Source: Paraburkholderia acidicola (GTDB lineage Bacteria > Pseudomonadota > Gammaproteobacteria > Burkholderiales > Burkholderiaceae). From it: DNA of 64,000 bases. Where the stretch lies: positions 2,294,001 through 2,358,000 of the forward strand of contig NZ_MTZV01000006.1 in the NCBI RefSeq assembly GCF_002362315.1, given 5' to 3'. Positions 35,119-44,039 of this stretch are shown here, piece after piece; within the stretch, counting starts at the first letter, position 1, and each line of letters starts with the position of its first letter. The position numbers were made by a program, and so were the translations under genes. Below the pieces are notes generated by a model. The model was not told the DNA's origin. It saw nothing but the letters and a program-made list of their open reading frames with translations, and searched no databases.

Positions 35119-35925
35119 ATGGCTGACGCCTATGCCGTCACGCTTGCCAGCATGCATCAGGATATGACGCGCCTGAATCATGTTGCGTTGAATCTCGCCA
35201 ACGTTTCCACCCCAGGCTACAAGCGCGAGGCGGTTGCGGTTCAACCTTTTGTCGATGTGGTGGATGCCTTGCTCGGAACGGCCGCAGGCAACCCGCACGA
35301 CGCGATGGCGAGTGGCGTACTGGTCGATAACGGCGCGCAGGCACCCGGCGCGCTACAGGTTCGCCACGATATGCGCCCCGGCACGATCAAGATGACCGGC
35401 GAGCCGCTCGATCTTGCGTTGACAGGCGACGGCTTCTTCGAGGTATCCACGCCCTCCGGTCCCGCTTACACGCGGCAGGGCAATTTCCGCCTCGACGGAC
35501 AAGGACATCTCGTGACCGCGCAAGGGTATCCCGTCATGGGTAAGGGCGGTGACATCTATCTGACGACCCAGACGCCGTCGATCGACACGCAAGGCGCCAT
35601 CACGGAACCGGACACGATGGCTGGACCGAATGCGCCGCCGCGAGGCACGCCGGTTGCACAACTGAGAATCGTCCAGTTCGAGCACCCAGAGAAATTGTCT
35701 TCTTTGGGTAACGGGCTGATGAGCGGTAACGATCGCGCGACCGCCGTCGCAGAGGGGAGTGTCCAGATTCGCCAGGGTGCACTCGAAAACGCCAACGTCG
35801 ACTCCATGCAGGAAATGATGGAGCTGATGCGGACCATGCGGCACTTCGAATCGATGCAGAAGATCGCCCAGGGGTACGACGAAATGCTCGGCCTGTCGCT
35901 GCAAAAACTGGGTGACCTGTCATGA
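35119..35925 (+). CDS. flgF: Flagellar rod protein FlgF-like
   Basis: This 268-residue axial protein has the N-terminal rod motif NHVALNLANVSTPGYKRE, the central LALTGDGFFEV..PSGPAYTRQGNF fold and the C-terminal helix (ALENANVDSMQEMMELMRTMRHFE). It is placed before flgG as in most flagellar operons; assignment to FlgF rather than another rod protein is by position. GGGAGTACC precedes the ATG. Confidence 0.82.
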   Translation: MADAYAVTLASMHQDMTRLNHVALNLANVSTPGYKREAVAVQPFVDVVDALLGTAAGNPHDAMASGVLVDNGAQAPGALQVRHDMRPGTIKMTGEPLDLALTGDGFFEVSTPSGPAYTRQGNFRLDGQGHLVTAQGYPVMGKGGDIYLTTQTPSIDTQGAITEPDTMAGPNAPPRGTPVAQLRIVQFEHPEKLSSLGNGLMSGNDRATAVAEGSVQIRQGALENANVDSMQEMMELMRTMRHFESMQKIAQGYDEMLGLSLQKLGDLS

Positions 35926-35967
35926 AATCGAGTGATCGAATCATCACGCTAAAGAGGATCGCAGACC

Positions 35968-36771
35968 ATGCTTGATGCTTTGTCCATCGGCGCTACGGGC
36001 ATGCAAGCCCAGCAGCTTGCCGTCAACACGATTGCCAACAACCTCGCAAACGCCAACACGCCGGCATTCAAGAAGGGCGGCGTGAGCTTCACCGACCTGA
36101 TGATGCTCGACAGCGCTCAGGCATTGCCCGCCGATCTGGATGGCGACGTCGGCAGTGTCGGGCCGCTGGCCGGGGTCCCGCAGTCGGGCGCGGGCGTTGG
36201 TATTGCCAGCGTGGCGAAGATGTTCGACACAGGCGACATGCTCAAGACCGGGTCTGCGTTCGATGTCGCGATTCAGGGCGACGGTTTCCTCGAAGTGACG
36301 ATGCCGGACGGTTCGCGCGCATTCACGCGTGGCGGCACGCTCAAGGTGAATACCGACGGCATGCTCGTTACCCAGTCCGGTTACGCGTTGAAGCCCGGCA
36401 TCACCGTGCCCGCGCATGCATCGAGTCTCACGATCGACAGTCAGGGCCATGTTGCGGTCACGGTGCCGAATCAATCGTCGCCGGTCGTCATAGGCCAGCT
36501 GGAAATGGTGCGCTTTGCGAATCCAGGCGGATTGTCCGCGCAGGGCGACAACCTGTACCGCTCCACCGACGGGTCCGGCGAAGCCATTGCAGCGAAGGCC
36601 GGACAGGACGGCATCGGCACGCTCGCGCAGGGTTTTCTCGAAGGGTCCAACGTCAAGATGACCGATGAAATGGTGAACCTGATGATCGCCCAGCGTGCTT
36701 ACGAGGCGAACGTCAAGGTCGTGCAGGCGTCCGACGACATGTTGGGCATGATCAACAACCTGCGCAAATGA
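35968..36771 (+). CDS. flgG: Flagellar distal rod protein FlgG
   Basis: This 267-residue protein begins MLDALSIGATGMQAQQLAVN with the rod motif IANNLANANTPAFKK and ends with the FlgG signature LEGSNVKMTDEMVNLMIAQRAYEANVKVVQASDDML. It forms the distal rod that passes through the rings. AAGAGGATC precedes the ATG, 42 bases after flgF. Confidence 0.92.
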   Translation: MLDALSIGATGMQAQQLAVNTIANNLANANTPAFKKGGVSFTDLMMLDSAQALPADLDGDVGSVGPLAGVPQSGAGVGIASVAKMFDTGDMLKTGSAFDVAIQGDGFLEVTMPDGSRAFTRGGTLKVNTDGMLVTQSGYALKPGITVPAHASSLTIDSQGHVAVTVPNQSSPVVIGQLEMVRFANPGGLSAQGDNLYRSTDGSGEAIAAKAGQDGIGTLAQGFLEGSNVKMTDEMVNLMIAQRAYEANVKVVQASDDMLGMINNLRK

Positions 36772-36786
36772 CGTTGAGCATGAGTC

Positions 36787-37878
36787 ATGTCTGAACGGAC
36801 CCTCTCAGTGAGCCGCTCGCATTCCCGAGATCGCTCGCCTGCGCAGAGACGATGCCTCGCGCGTGACTGCGTGAAGCACGGAGTCGCGTCGGTCGTCGCC
36901 ACGACATGGGTCGTGCTGGCGTCGGCTGCACCGTTGCCGGATGCGGTCGCGATCGATCTGCAGCCACAGGTCGAAGTTCACGATGTGCAGGTGACGCTAG
37001 GGGACGTGGCACGTATTCGCGCGCGCGATCCGCAGTTGCAGGCGGAATTGATCGGACTTCCGCTGGGTCGAGCCCCGCTCGCGGGCGAGCGAGTCAGGTT
37101 GAGGCGCGACGTGCTGCAGCGCTGGATCGTGGCACGCACCGATATCGATCCGCAGCAGATCGACTGGTCGGACACGGCCTACAGCGAAATCCGTCTGGCG
37201 ACGCAGATGTTGTCGGGCGATCGCATCGTGCACTGTGCCAGCGACGATCTGTCCGCATGGTTGTCCAGAAGCGATGCACAGGTGCGCGTCGATGTCGTAG
37301 CGGTCCCCGCCGATGTCCCTGTGCCGCCAGGCGTACTGACGCTCAAGGCCCGTCAACGGTCGCCTCGTGCGTCGGATGCCGCATTGCTCGCAAAGCGCAT
37401 GTCGGTATGGGTCGACGTTCTCGTCAACGGTGCCCTGGTGCGTACGGTGCCGGTCGATTTCGACGTGAATGCCCGTGCGCCCGCGTATGTGGCGACGCGC
37501 GAACTGACCACCGGCAGCACGCTTGCGCCGGACTCACTGGCGGTGCGTGAAGTCGAATTGAGCGGACGCGCGGCACTGCCGTTGCGCCCCACCGACGATG
37601 CGGGAACCGGCGGCGATACGCTGAACAAGCTGCGCTTGCGCCGGCCACTGGTCGCCGGCGACGCGCTGTCCCGCAGCGACGTTGAGCGCGTGCCGGTGGT
37701 GACGCGTGGCGAATGGGCGATGTTGAACGATTCGCAGGGAAGCCTGCAACTCGAGAGCCGGGTCGAAGTGCTGGAGGACGGACTGACGGGGCAGACCATT
37801 CGCGTGCGGCTGCCGAATGCGAGCAGCTCGATTGCTGCCCGTGTCGTCGGACCCGGCAAGCTGGAGATGCCTTTATGA
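36787..37878 (+). CDS. flgA: Flagellar P-ring chaperone FlgA, long form
   Basis: This 363-residue protein has a long basic N-terminus before a hydrophobic export segment (ASVVATTWVVLASAA) and a C-terminal SAF domain (REVELSGRAALPL, RRPLVAGDALSRSDVERV, SRVEVLEDGLTGQTIRVRL) that assists FlgI assembly in the periplasm. It is clearly longer than the enteric FlgA (about 220 residues), with an extra middle domain. Its stop overlaps the flgH start. Confidence 0.85.
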   Translation: MSERTLSVSRSHSRDRSPAQRRCLARDCVKHGVASVVATTWVVLASAAPLPDAVAIDLQPQVEVHDVQVTLGDVARIRARDPQLQAELIGLPLGRAPLAGERVRLRRDVLQRWIVARTDIDPQQIDWSDTAYSEIRLATQMLSGDRIVHCASDDLSAWLSRSDAQVRVDVVAVPADVPVPPGVLTLKARQRSPRASDAALLAKRMSVWVDVLVNGALVRTVPVDFDVNARAPAYVATRELTTGSTLAPDSLAVREVELSGRAALPLRPTDDAGTGGDTLNKLRLRRPLVAGDALSRSDVERVPVVTRGEWAMLNDSQGSLQLESRVEVLEDGLTGQTIRVRLPNASSSIAARVVGPGKLEMPL

Positions 37879-38492
37879 AAACTGGCAATCGCGCCGCCGT
37901 TACATGGGCCGCGTATGGGGCCGCTGTTGTGCTGACAACGATTGCGTCGCTAGCGGCCATTGGCCCGGCGCATGCGGAAAGCCTCTATAACGAAGGGACC
38001 TATCACGCACTCGCTGCCGATACGAAAGCCTATCGGACAGGAGATGCCATTACCGTGCTCGTCTATGAGAATTCCAGCGCCACGTCCAGCGCCGACACGT
38101 CGACCAAGCGAGGCAACAATCTCAGCGCAGGGATCAACAGCACATTGATCGGCAAGCAACTGAACGGCAGCGTTGCCGTGGGCGGCGATTTCGATGGAGG
38201 CGGTTCCACCCAGCGCAGCAACAAGTTGCTCGCCACCTTGACGGTGACTGTACGAGAGGTGCTACCGGACGGCGACTTGCGGATCGCGGGAACCCAGTTG
38301 CTGACACTGAACGGCGAGCAGCAGAAAGTGAACGTCGAAGGCCGAGTACGGCCGCAAGATATCTCCACCGATAACGTCGTGCTGTCGACCCGTCTGGCGG
38401 ATGCCCGTATCGATTACATCGGGGACGGCGATCTGTCCGACCGGCAGAGGCGCGCGTGGTGGCGCAAGGTTGTCGACTGGCTGGGGTTCTGA
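37875..38492 (+). CDS. flgH: Flagellar L-ring protein FlgH, without lipobox
   Basis: This 205-residue protein has a Sec signal peptide ending PAHA-ES and the FlgH core (AYRTGDAITVLVYENSSATSSA, LTVTVREVLPDGDLRIAGTQ, RPQDISTDNVVLSTRLADARI). The ATG overlaps the flgA stop. FlgH is normally a lipoprotein anchored by an N-terminal cysteine; no cysteine occurs in the signal region here, so this L-ring would not be lipid-anchored. Its stop overlaps flgI. Confidence 0.9.
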   Translation: MKTGNRAAVTWAAYGAAVVLTTIASLAAIGPAHAESLYNEGTYHALAADTKAYRTGDAITVLVYENSSATSSADTSTKRGNNLSAGINSTLIGKQLNGSVAVGGDFDGGGSTQRSNKLLATLTVTVREVLPDGDLRIAGTQLLTLNGEQQKVNVEGRVRPQDISTDNVVLSTRLADARIDYIGDGDLSDRQRRAWWRKVVDWLGF

Positions 38493-39634
38493 TGAAGATA
38501 TCTATTCTCCGCGCCGCCGGTTACCCGTTCGTGTTCCTGATGGCGATGTTGCTGCTGGTCGGCGCCTCCGTCGGACATGCCGAAACGATCCGCGTGAAGG
38601 ACCTGGGCAAGCTGCAGGGCTGGCGTGACAACGCGCTGACCGGCTACGGCATCGTCACCGGTCTCGCTGGAACCGGCGACACGCCGACCAACCAGGTCAC
38701 CCACCAGGCGCTGGCAAACGTGCTTTCGCAATTCAATCTGACTGTTTCGCCCGACCAGGTGCAGAGCCGCAACGTTGCGGTGGTCATGGTCAGCGCGGCG
38801 TTGCCCACCTTCGCCCGCGAAGGTGACACGCTGGACGTGACCGTGACGTCGGCCGGAGACGCGCGCAGTCTGCTAGGAGGAAGCCTGTTGCTCACCTCGC
38901 TGAAGGCCGCGAACGGCAGGGTCTATGCGCTTGCACAAGGTCCGCTGTCGGTGGGGGGCTACCGCTACGATGCAAACGGCAACGTCGTGCAGAAAAATCA
39001 TCCGACCGTCGGCAACATTCCGAACGGCGCGACCGTGGAAGCCGGCGTGAGCGCCGAGATGATGCATGCGGATCACAGCATCACCTTCGTACTGGCTGAT
39101 GCCGACTATACGACGGCGAGTCGCATCGCTTCCGCGATCAACGCCCAGGTGGGTGGAGGACTCGCGCGTGCACGCGACGCAGAGGGAATCGACATTGCCG
39201 TACCCGATGGTCAACGTGATCGGCTGGTGCAGTTCGTGGCGAGTATCGAGAACGTCAAGGTCGAGCCGGACCGGCGCGCGCGGGTCGTGATCAACGAGCG
39301 CACGGGTACCGTGGTATCGGGCGGCGATGTGCCGATTTCGAAAGTGGCGATATCTCAGGGCGATCTCAAGATTTCGATTACCAGCGAGAACACGGCATCG
39401 CAGCCGTTCGACGTGTGGCGTCCCGGTCCCGGTATACGCACGGCGATCGTGACCAACACGCAGGTCGACGTCGACGAACCGCGTGGTTCGACGTATGTGG
39501 CGCCACGCGACACGACGGTTGCCGATCTGGTGCAGTCGCTCTCGAGGCTCAAGGTCAATACGCGCGACATCATCGCCATTCTGCAGGCAGTCAAGGCGGC
39601 GGGCGCATTGCATGCCGAACTGGTCATCCAGTAG
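38492..39634 (+). CDS. flgI: Flagellar P-ring protein FlgI
   Basis: This 380-residue protein starts with a signal peptide (cleavage near GHA-ETIRVKDL) and follows FlgI throughout (GYGIVTGLAGTGD, NVAVVMVSAALPTFAREGDTLDVTVTSAGDA, ARVVINERTGTVVSG, ILQAVKAAGALHAELVIQ). It forms the periplasmic ring around the rod. The ATG is within the flgH stop (TGATG). Confidence 0.95.
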   Translation: MKISILRAAGYPFVFLMAMLLLVGASVGHAETIRVKDLGKLQGWRDNALTGYGIVTGLAGTGDTPTNQVTHQALANVLSQFNLTVSPDQVQSRNVAVVMVSAALPTFAREGDTLDVTVTSAGDARSLLGGSLLLTSLKAANGRVYALAQGPLSVGGYRYDANGNVVQKNHPTVGNIPNGATVEAGVSAEMMHADHSITFVLADADYTTASRIASAINAQVGGGLARARDAEGIDIAVPDGQRDRLVQFVASIENVKVEPDRRARVVINERTGTVVSGGDVPISKVAISQGDLKISITSENTASQPFDVWRPGPGIRTAIVTNTQVDVDEPRGSTYVAPRDTTVADLVQSLSRLKVNTRDIIAILQAVKAAGALHAELVIQ

Positions 39635-39663
39635 GCACGCTGCACACATAGGGGATACACGAC

Positions 39664-40050
39664 ATGGTTCAAGGAATCGAGGCAATGACCACGGCGGCGC
39701 TGAGTCTCGCGTTGGACGCAGCGAGCCTGCGCCAGCAGGCGATCTCGGCCAATATCGCGAACAGCGAGACGCTGGGTTACGTGCCGTTGAAGGTGAGTTT
39801 CGAGGACCAGCTCGAAGATGCGCGACGTGCGCTGCATGACCAGGGAAGACTGGATGCGCCCTCGCTGGCCGGTGTCGAACCCCGCATCGAGCATGTCGTT
39901 CCGGACGGATTGTCCGCCCACGATCAGATCCGGCCGGACATCGAAGTGGCGGCCCTCGCGCAAAACGCCGTTCAGTATCAGGCGTTGATCAAGGGCCTGT
40001 CGAAGCACTTCGCGATCCTGTTCGAAGCGGTCGGCGACGGCAAAAAGTAA
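39664..40050 (+). CDS. flgB: Flagellar rod protein FlgB
   Basis: This 128-residue proximal-rod protein carries ISANIANSETLGYVPLKVSFEDQL and ends with the helix AQNAVQYQALIKGLSKHFAIL, both FlgB features. It is followed 30 bases later by flgC. Confidence 0.88.
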   Translation: MVQGIEAMTTAALSLALDAASLRQQAISANIANSETLGYVPLKVSFEDQLEDARRALHDQGRLDAPSLAGVEPRIEHVVPDGLSAHDQIRPDIEVAALAQNAVQYQALIKGLSKHFAILFEAVGDGKK

Positions 40051-40080
40051 ACCCGATTCATCACCTGCACCCAACGCCAT

Positions 40081-40539
40081 ATGGACTACACACAGGCATT
40101 TGCGATCAGCGCGGCGGGCATGTCCGTCGAGCGCACACGGGTCGACGTCGCGGCGCTCAATCTCGCCAACGCCGATACGATTCAGACCGCTGACGGCGTC
40201 AGCTATCGCCCGATGCGCGTCATCGCACGCAGTATCGCCACTCAGGGCAGCGGAGCATTCGCGGCTGAAGTGAACCAGGGGCTGACCGACAACAGGCTGT
40301 CGGCAATCGGTTTGCCGCAGGCCGACGTTGAACCGCAGACCGTCGAGCCGCGGCTCGTATACGAACCGGGCCATCCGTTTGCCAACAAGAAAGGCTTCGT
40401 TTCGTATCCCGGCGTCGATCCGGCAACGGAGATGGTGACGTTGACCCGCGCGCTGCGTGCCTACGAGGCGAATGTCGTAGCGATGAACACCGCACGCACG
40501 CTCGCGTTGAAAGCGCTCGACATCGGGTCGTCGTCATGA
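40081..40539 (+). CDS. flgC: Flagellar rod protein FlgC
   Basis: This 152-residue proximal-rod protein has VDVAALNLANADTIQTADGVSYRPMRVIA and the FlgC end GVDPATEMVTLTRALRAYEANVVAMNTART. Its stop overlaps the fliE start (ATGA). Confidence 0.9.
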   Translation: MDYTQAFAISAAGMSVERTRVDVAALNLANADTIQTADGVSYRPMRVIARSIATQGSGAFAAEVNQGLTDNRLSAIGLPQADVEPQTVEPRLVYEPGHPFANKKGFVSYPGVDPATEMVTLTRALRAYEANVVAMNTARTLALKALDIGSSS

Positions 40540-40895
40540 GCTGGGAAGCCATTCAGGCAGCGGCCCAGGTGCAGCCGGCCGGCTCCGTCGCGCTACCGGC
40601 GCTGCCCGCCGATCTTCGTATCGGCGTGCCGGGGCAAATGCAGTCGGCTCAAACCGCGGACACGTCGGCCGCGCTCGGTCAGTTCGGCCAGATGGTCACA
40701 TCGGGCATAGCCGATGTGAACCAGCAACTGCTGGCATCGCAAACCGGTTTGCAGGAACTCGCGACCGGCAGTGCGGCGAATCTCCATCAGGTGATGATCG
40801 GCCTGGAAGAGAGTCGGCTCTCGTTTCAATTGTTGATGCAGGTGCGCAACCGGTTGCTCGAAGCGTACCAGGATGTCATGAAAATGCAGGTATGA
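40536..40895 (+). CDS. fliE: Flagellar MS ring-rod junction protein FliE
   Basis: This 119-residue protein has the FliE C-terminus GSAANLHQVMIGLEESRLSFQLLMQVRNRLLEAYQDVMKMQV. It links the MS ring to the rod and is the first exported subunit. The N-terminal 50 residues are variable. It overlaps flgC by four bases. Confidence 0.92.
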   Translation: MSWEAIQAAAQVQPAGSVALPALPADLRIGVPGQMQSAQTADTSAALGQFGQMVTSGIADVNQQLLASQTGLQELATGSAANLHQVMIGLEESRLSFQLLMQVRNRLLEAYQDVMKMQV

Positions 40896-40978
40896 CTTGT
40901 GAAGCCACGATTTTTATTCCGCACGACACGCGTGTCCGTTCTCGACGGCATTGACGCATTACGTCGAGGAGATTACGC

Positions 40979-42496
40979 ATGATCCTGTCTTTCTGGCAGC
41001 AGCTCGGCCGTGGCGCACGGACAGGACTGATTGCGGGCGTACTCTGCATCGTCGTGGCGACCGCGGCGATCGGCTACACGTTGCTGCGGCCCGAGTACCA
41101 GGTGCTGTTCTCCGGGCTCGCTCCGCAAGACGCAGCGGCGATGGTGGGTGAACTAGATCACCTGAAAATTCCGTACGTGCTCGATGACAACGGCACGTCG
41201 ATCCTGGTGGACAAGGCGGCGGTCTACAAGACTCGCATCAAGCTGATGGGCGGCGATTTGCCGCTGCACGGTGCGGTGGGCTTCGAGCTGTTCAACACCA
41301 GCGACTTCGGTATGACCGAGTTCGCGCAGAAGATCAACTATCAGCGGGCGTTGCAGGGAGAACTGACGCGAACCATTCTCTCGCTGGACGAGATCCGCGA
41401 TGCACGGGTACTGCTCGCGTTACCGGAGCAAGGTCTGTTCAAGCAGACCGGTAGCACCGCGAAGGCTTCGATCACGCTGATGCTCAAGCCGGGTCAGACG
41501 TTGCGCAGCGACCAGATCGCTGGAATCCAGCGTCTCGTAGCGGCGGCGGTCAACGGAATTGCCGCGCAGGACGTCACGATCGTCGATCAGACGGGCGTCG
41601 CCCTGACGAGAAACGCCGGTGCCGACGATGTCGGCGACGCGGGAACGGCCAGGCTCGGGCTGAAGAAGGAAATGGAGACGTACCTCGCGCGCAAGGCCGA
41701 GCAGGTTCTCGATCGCGCGCTTGGGCCCGCTCAGGGACTCGTCAGCATCGATGTCACGCTCGACATGGATCGCGTGCAGTCGACCCGGGACGATGTCGTC
41801 TCGGCGCCTACGAAACCCGGTGAGGTGCCGTCCGGTGTGGTCGTCCGGGAACGTGACACGGAGCGCGACATCAGCGCGCCGCTGGATTCCGGCTCGACCC
41901 GCACCGGCCGTGGCGACGGGGGCGGAAGTAGCCAGCGTGAAGTGGAATATGCGGTGGGTCGTCGCGTCGAGCAGGTGATCCAGCAGCCCGGTTCGATCCG
42001 GCGTATCGACGTCGTGACAGTCGTCCATCGTGCGCTAGGTGCCGACCAGCAGGAACAGCTCCGCAAAACGATTGCCGCGAGTGTCGGTGCGTCGCCGGAG
42101 CGCGGCGACCGGGTTGTAGTTCAGACCATCGACGCATTGAACGCACCGGCTGCGGCGTACGGTGTGACGCCTGCACAGCTTGCCGAACCGGTCCCCGTCG
42201 ATACGAATCCGGACCGCGCAACGACAGCGTCGGGGGCTCGTCCAATCGATACGAACGCGACACTGTCGTTCAAGCCGCTCTTCATCGGCCTCGGCATGGC
42301 GCTCGCACTGGCGATTGCACTGATCGCGGCACGTGTATGGCTGCGTCGGAGTGTCGGAGACGGGGGGCGCACTGGCGCGCCTGTCGAACCGCGTTCGTCG
42401 ATGTTGTCCAGCGCGCAGCGCGACGCGGCACTGGTTCAGTTGCAAAGATGGTTGCGCGACGGCGCATCGTTGCCGGCAGACGGAGATAAACGGTGA
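40979..42496 (+). CDS. fliF: Flagellar MS-ring protein FliF
   Basis: This 505-residue ring protein has membrane segments at about 15-37 and 434-455, YscJ-like ring-building modules (ILVDKAAVYKTRIKLMGGDLPLHGAVGFELF; RVLLALPEQGLFKQTGSTAKASITL) and a cytoplasmic tail of about 50 residues ending SSAQRDAALVQLQRWL, the part that normally binds FliG. The length is slightly below the usual 540-570. It has its own intergenic spacing of 83 bases from fliE. Confidence 0.93.
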   Translation: MILSFWQQLGRGARTGLIAGVLCIVVATAAIGYTLLRPEYQVLFSGLAPQDAAAMVGELDHLKIPYVLDDNGTSILVDKAAVYKTRIKLMGGDLPLHGAVGFELFNTSDFGMTEFAQKINYQRALQGELTRTILSLDEIRDARVLLALPEQGLFKQTGSTAKASITLMLKPGQTLRSDQIAGIQRLVAAAVNGIAAQDVTIVDQTGVALTRNAGADDVGDAGTARLGLKKEMETYLARKAEQVLDRALGPAQGLVSIDVTLDMDRVQSTRDDVVSAPTKPGEVPSGVVVRERDTERDISAPLDSGSTRTGRGDGGGSSQREVEYAVGRRVEQVIQQPGSIRRIDVVTVVHRALGADQQEQLRKTIAASVGASPERGDRVVVQTIDALNAPAAAYGVTPAQLAEPVPVDTNPDRATTASGARPIDTNATLSFKPLFIGLGMALALAIALIAARVWLRRSVGDGGRTGAPVEPRSSMLSSAQRDAALVQLQRWLRDGASLPADGDKR

Positions 42497-43194
42497 AGGC
42501 GCCCCTGCAAGGCCGTATTGCCATGAATACGTCGCAGCCGCAAACCGGCGACGACGTAGCGATCGGTCTGCGAAAAGCCGCGCTTCTACTGCACGCCGTG
42601 TCGCAGGCCGACCGGCAATGGCTGCTCGGGCGTGTGGATGACGCGCGGCGCGAGCAGTTGTCCAGTCTGATCGATGAGATCGAAACGTTGGGCATTCCAG
42701 CCGATTACATGCTGGTGCGCGACGTCGTCGAATTGCCGCGCAGCCTCGCGCTCGCGTTCGGCGCGGATAGTCCGGCGGCGCACGGGAGCGACGAAGCGTT
42801 CGACGCAATCGAGCATCTGTTTCGTGTCGTCGACGCAGCAGCGCCTGCGCGGCTCGCGCAGATTCTGCGCGACGAGCCGGCTGGGCTGATTGCGTCGTTG
42901 CTCGACATGTACCCGTGGTCGTGGCGACATGCGGTGCTGAGCCAGCTCGGTGTCGTCAGGCGTCGTCAGATCGAGGAACTGTCGATGTTGCCGCGGGCCT
43001 CCGCTGACGCTGCGCCGGCTCCGGCATTGAGGGTGTTTCTGCTATCGGCGATCGAGCGGAAGCTGGAGGCGCTGCCGCTTGCCCAGCCGGTGGCCGGGCC
43101 GACCGAGGTTCGGCAGAGCGCCGGGCGATTCGAGCTTGCGCGAAGCTGGCGGCGATTTATCGAATGGCGCAGGCTTTCGAAGGCACGGTCATGA
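42493..43194 (+). CDS. FliG-position switch protein, short and divergent
   Basis: This protein of up to 233 residues starts at a GTG overlapping the fliF stop, or at ATG 42523. It lies where fliG is expected, between fliF and fliH, and its beginning (IGLRKAALLLHAVSQADRQWLLGRV) resembles the FliG N-terminal domain that binds FliF. The usual FliG has about 330 residues; the charged C-terminal torque domain (the LDDRAIQRLLREV-type helix) is not found. The rest (LARILRDEPAGLIASLL-like) may correspond to the middle domain. It may be a structural scaffold without motor function. Homology to FliG is plausible but not certain. Confidence 0.5.
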   Translation: MKAPLQGRIAMNTSQPQTGDDVAIGLRKAALLLHAVSQADRQWLLGRVDDARREQLSSLIDEIETLGIPADYMLVRDVVELPRSLALAFGADSPAAHGSDEAFDAIEHLFRVVDAAAPARLAQILRDEPAGLIASLLDMYPWSWRHAVLSQLGVVRRRQIEELSMLPRASADAAPAPALRVFLLSAIERKLEALPLAQPVAGPTEVRQSAGRFELARSWRRFIEWRRLSKARS

Positions 43195-44039
43195 GCAATC
43201 CGGACCGGCTCATGCCCTCCAGTCACCTGGCTGCCCCCGACGTTCGGGATGGCAGTGTGCTACACGATGTCGCCATCGATATCCAACCGCGCCTGCTGTC
43301 GCGACAATCGTTCGCGACGAAGGACGACCGTGGCGGCGCGGGGGGCGATCCGGCGAAGACGCGCGACACGCCGTCTGCGACGAAGCCAGATGGTCTGCAG
43401 CTCATCGAACAGCGCACCGAACAGGGCTATCGCGACGGATTTGCGGCCGGGCAGCAGGAAGGGCGGGCGTCGGGTGCGCAACAGGGCTATCAGGACGGTC
43501 TCGAGCGCGGCAAACAGGACGCACGGGATGCCGCCGAAAAACTCGTGCGGCAGGAAATGGAGGATGCTCATCGCAGCGTGCAGGAGCGCGTGGCGTTGCT
43601 CGACCAGTTGATCGACGCGTTGCCCGGACAGATCGCGCTGCGCCTGCATGCCGTCGAAGACGACATGGTCGCGCTGTGCCATCAGATCGTGTGTCGCATC
43701 CTTGGCGAGCGTCTGGTAAGTGCCGAGGGTGTAGCCCATCTCGTGCGTCAGGCCATCGATCTCACGCATGGCGAAGCATCGAGTCACGCATCGCAGAAGC
43801 CGCTCGTCGCGATACATCTGCATTCCCGCGATCTCGAGAAACTGCAGGGCGACGAGCAGGCCATGACGTTACTGGCCCGGCGTCTCGCGACGACATCGAA
43901 TGCGGTGCCGCTCGTCGGCGACGACAGCGTCGGCATCGGCGGCTGCGTCGTGCATTCCCACGGCGGTAGCCTCGACGCGCGGCTTGCAACCCAGATGGCG
44001 TCGCTCGCCGGCGTGCTGACGCAGGAGACCACACGATGA
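43191..44039 (+). CDS. fliH: Flagellar ATPase regulator FliH
   Basis: This 282-residue protein has the FliH/YscL pattern: a glycine-repeat helix region (GYRDGFAAGQQEGRASGAQQGYQDGLERG), a coiled coil and a C-terminal stalk domain (CHQIVCRILGERLV, VGIGGCVVHSHGGSLDARLATQM). It binds FliI and FliN and delivers export cargo. ATG overlaps the preceding stop and its own stop overlaps fliI. Confidence 0.88.
   Translation: MSNPDRLMPSSHLAAPDVRDGSVLHDVAIDIQPRLLSRQSFATKDDRGGAGGDPAKTRDTPSATKPDGLQLIEQRTEQGYRDGFAAGQQEGRASGAQQGYQDGLERGKQDARDAAEKLVRQEMEDAHRSVQERVALLDQLIDALPGQIALRLHAVEDDMVALCHQIVCRILGERLVSAEGVAHLVRQAIDLTHGEASSHASQKPLVAIHLHSRDLEKLQGDEQAMTLLARRLATTSNAVPLVGDDSVGIGGCVVHSHGGSLDARLATQMASLAGVLTQETTR

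Noticed and set aside
35067..35126. A 19-codon frame that overlaps the flhA stop (ATGA) and ends inside flgF
   Set aside because: Too short to judge; the overlap may be chance and the flgF ribosome site lies inside it.
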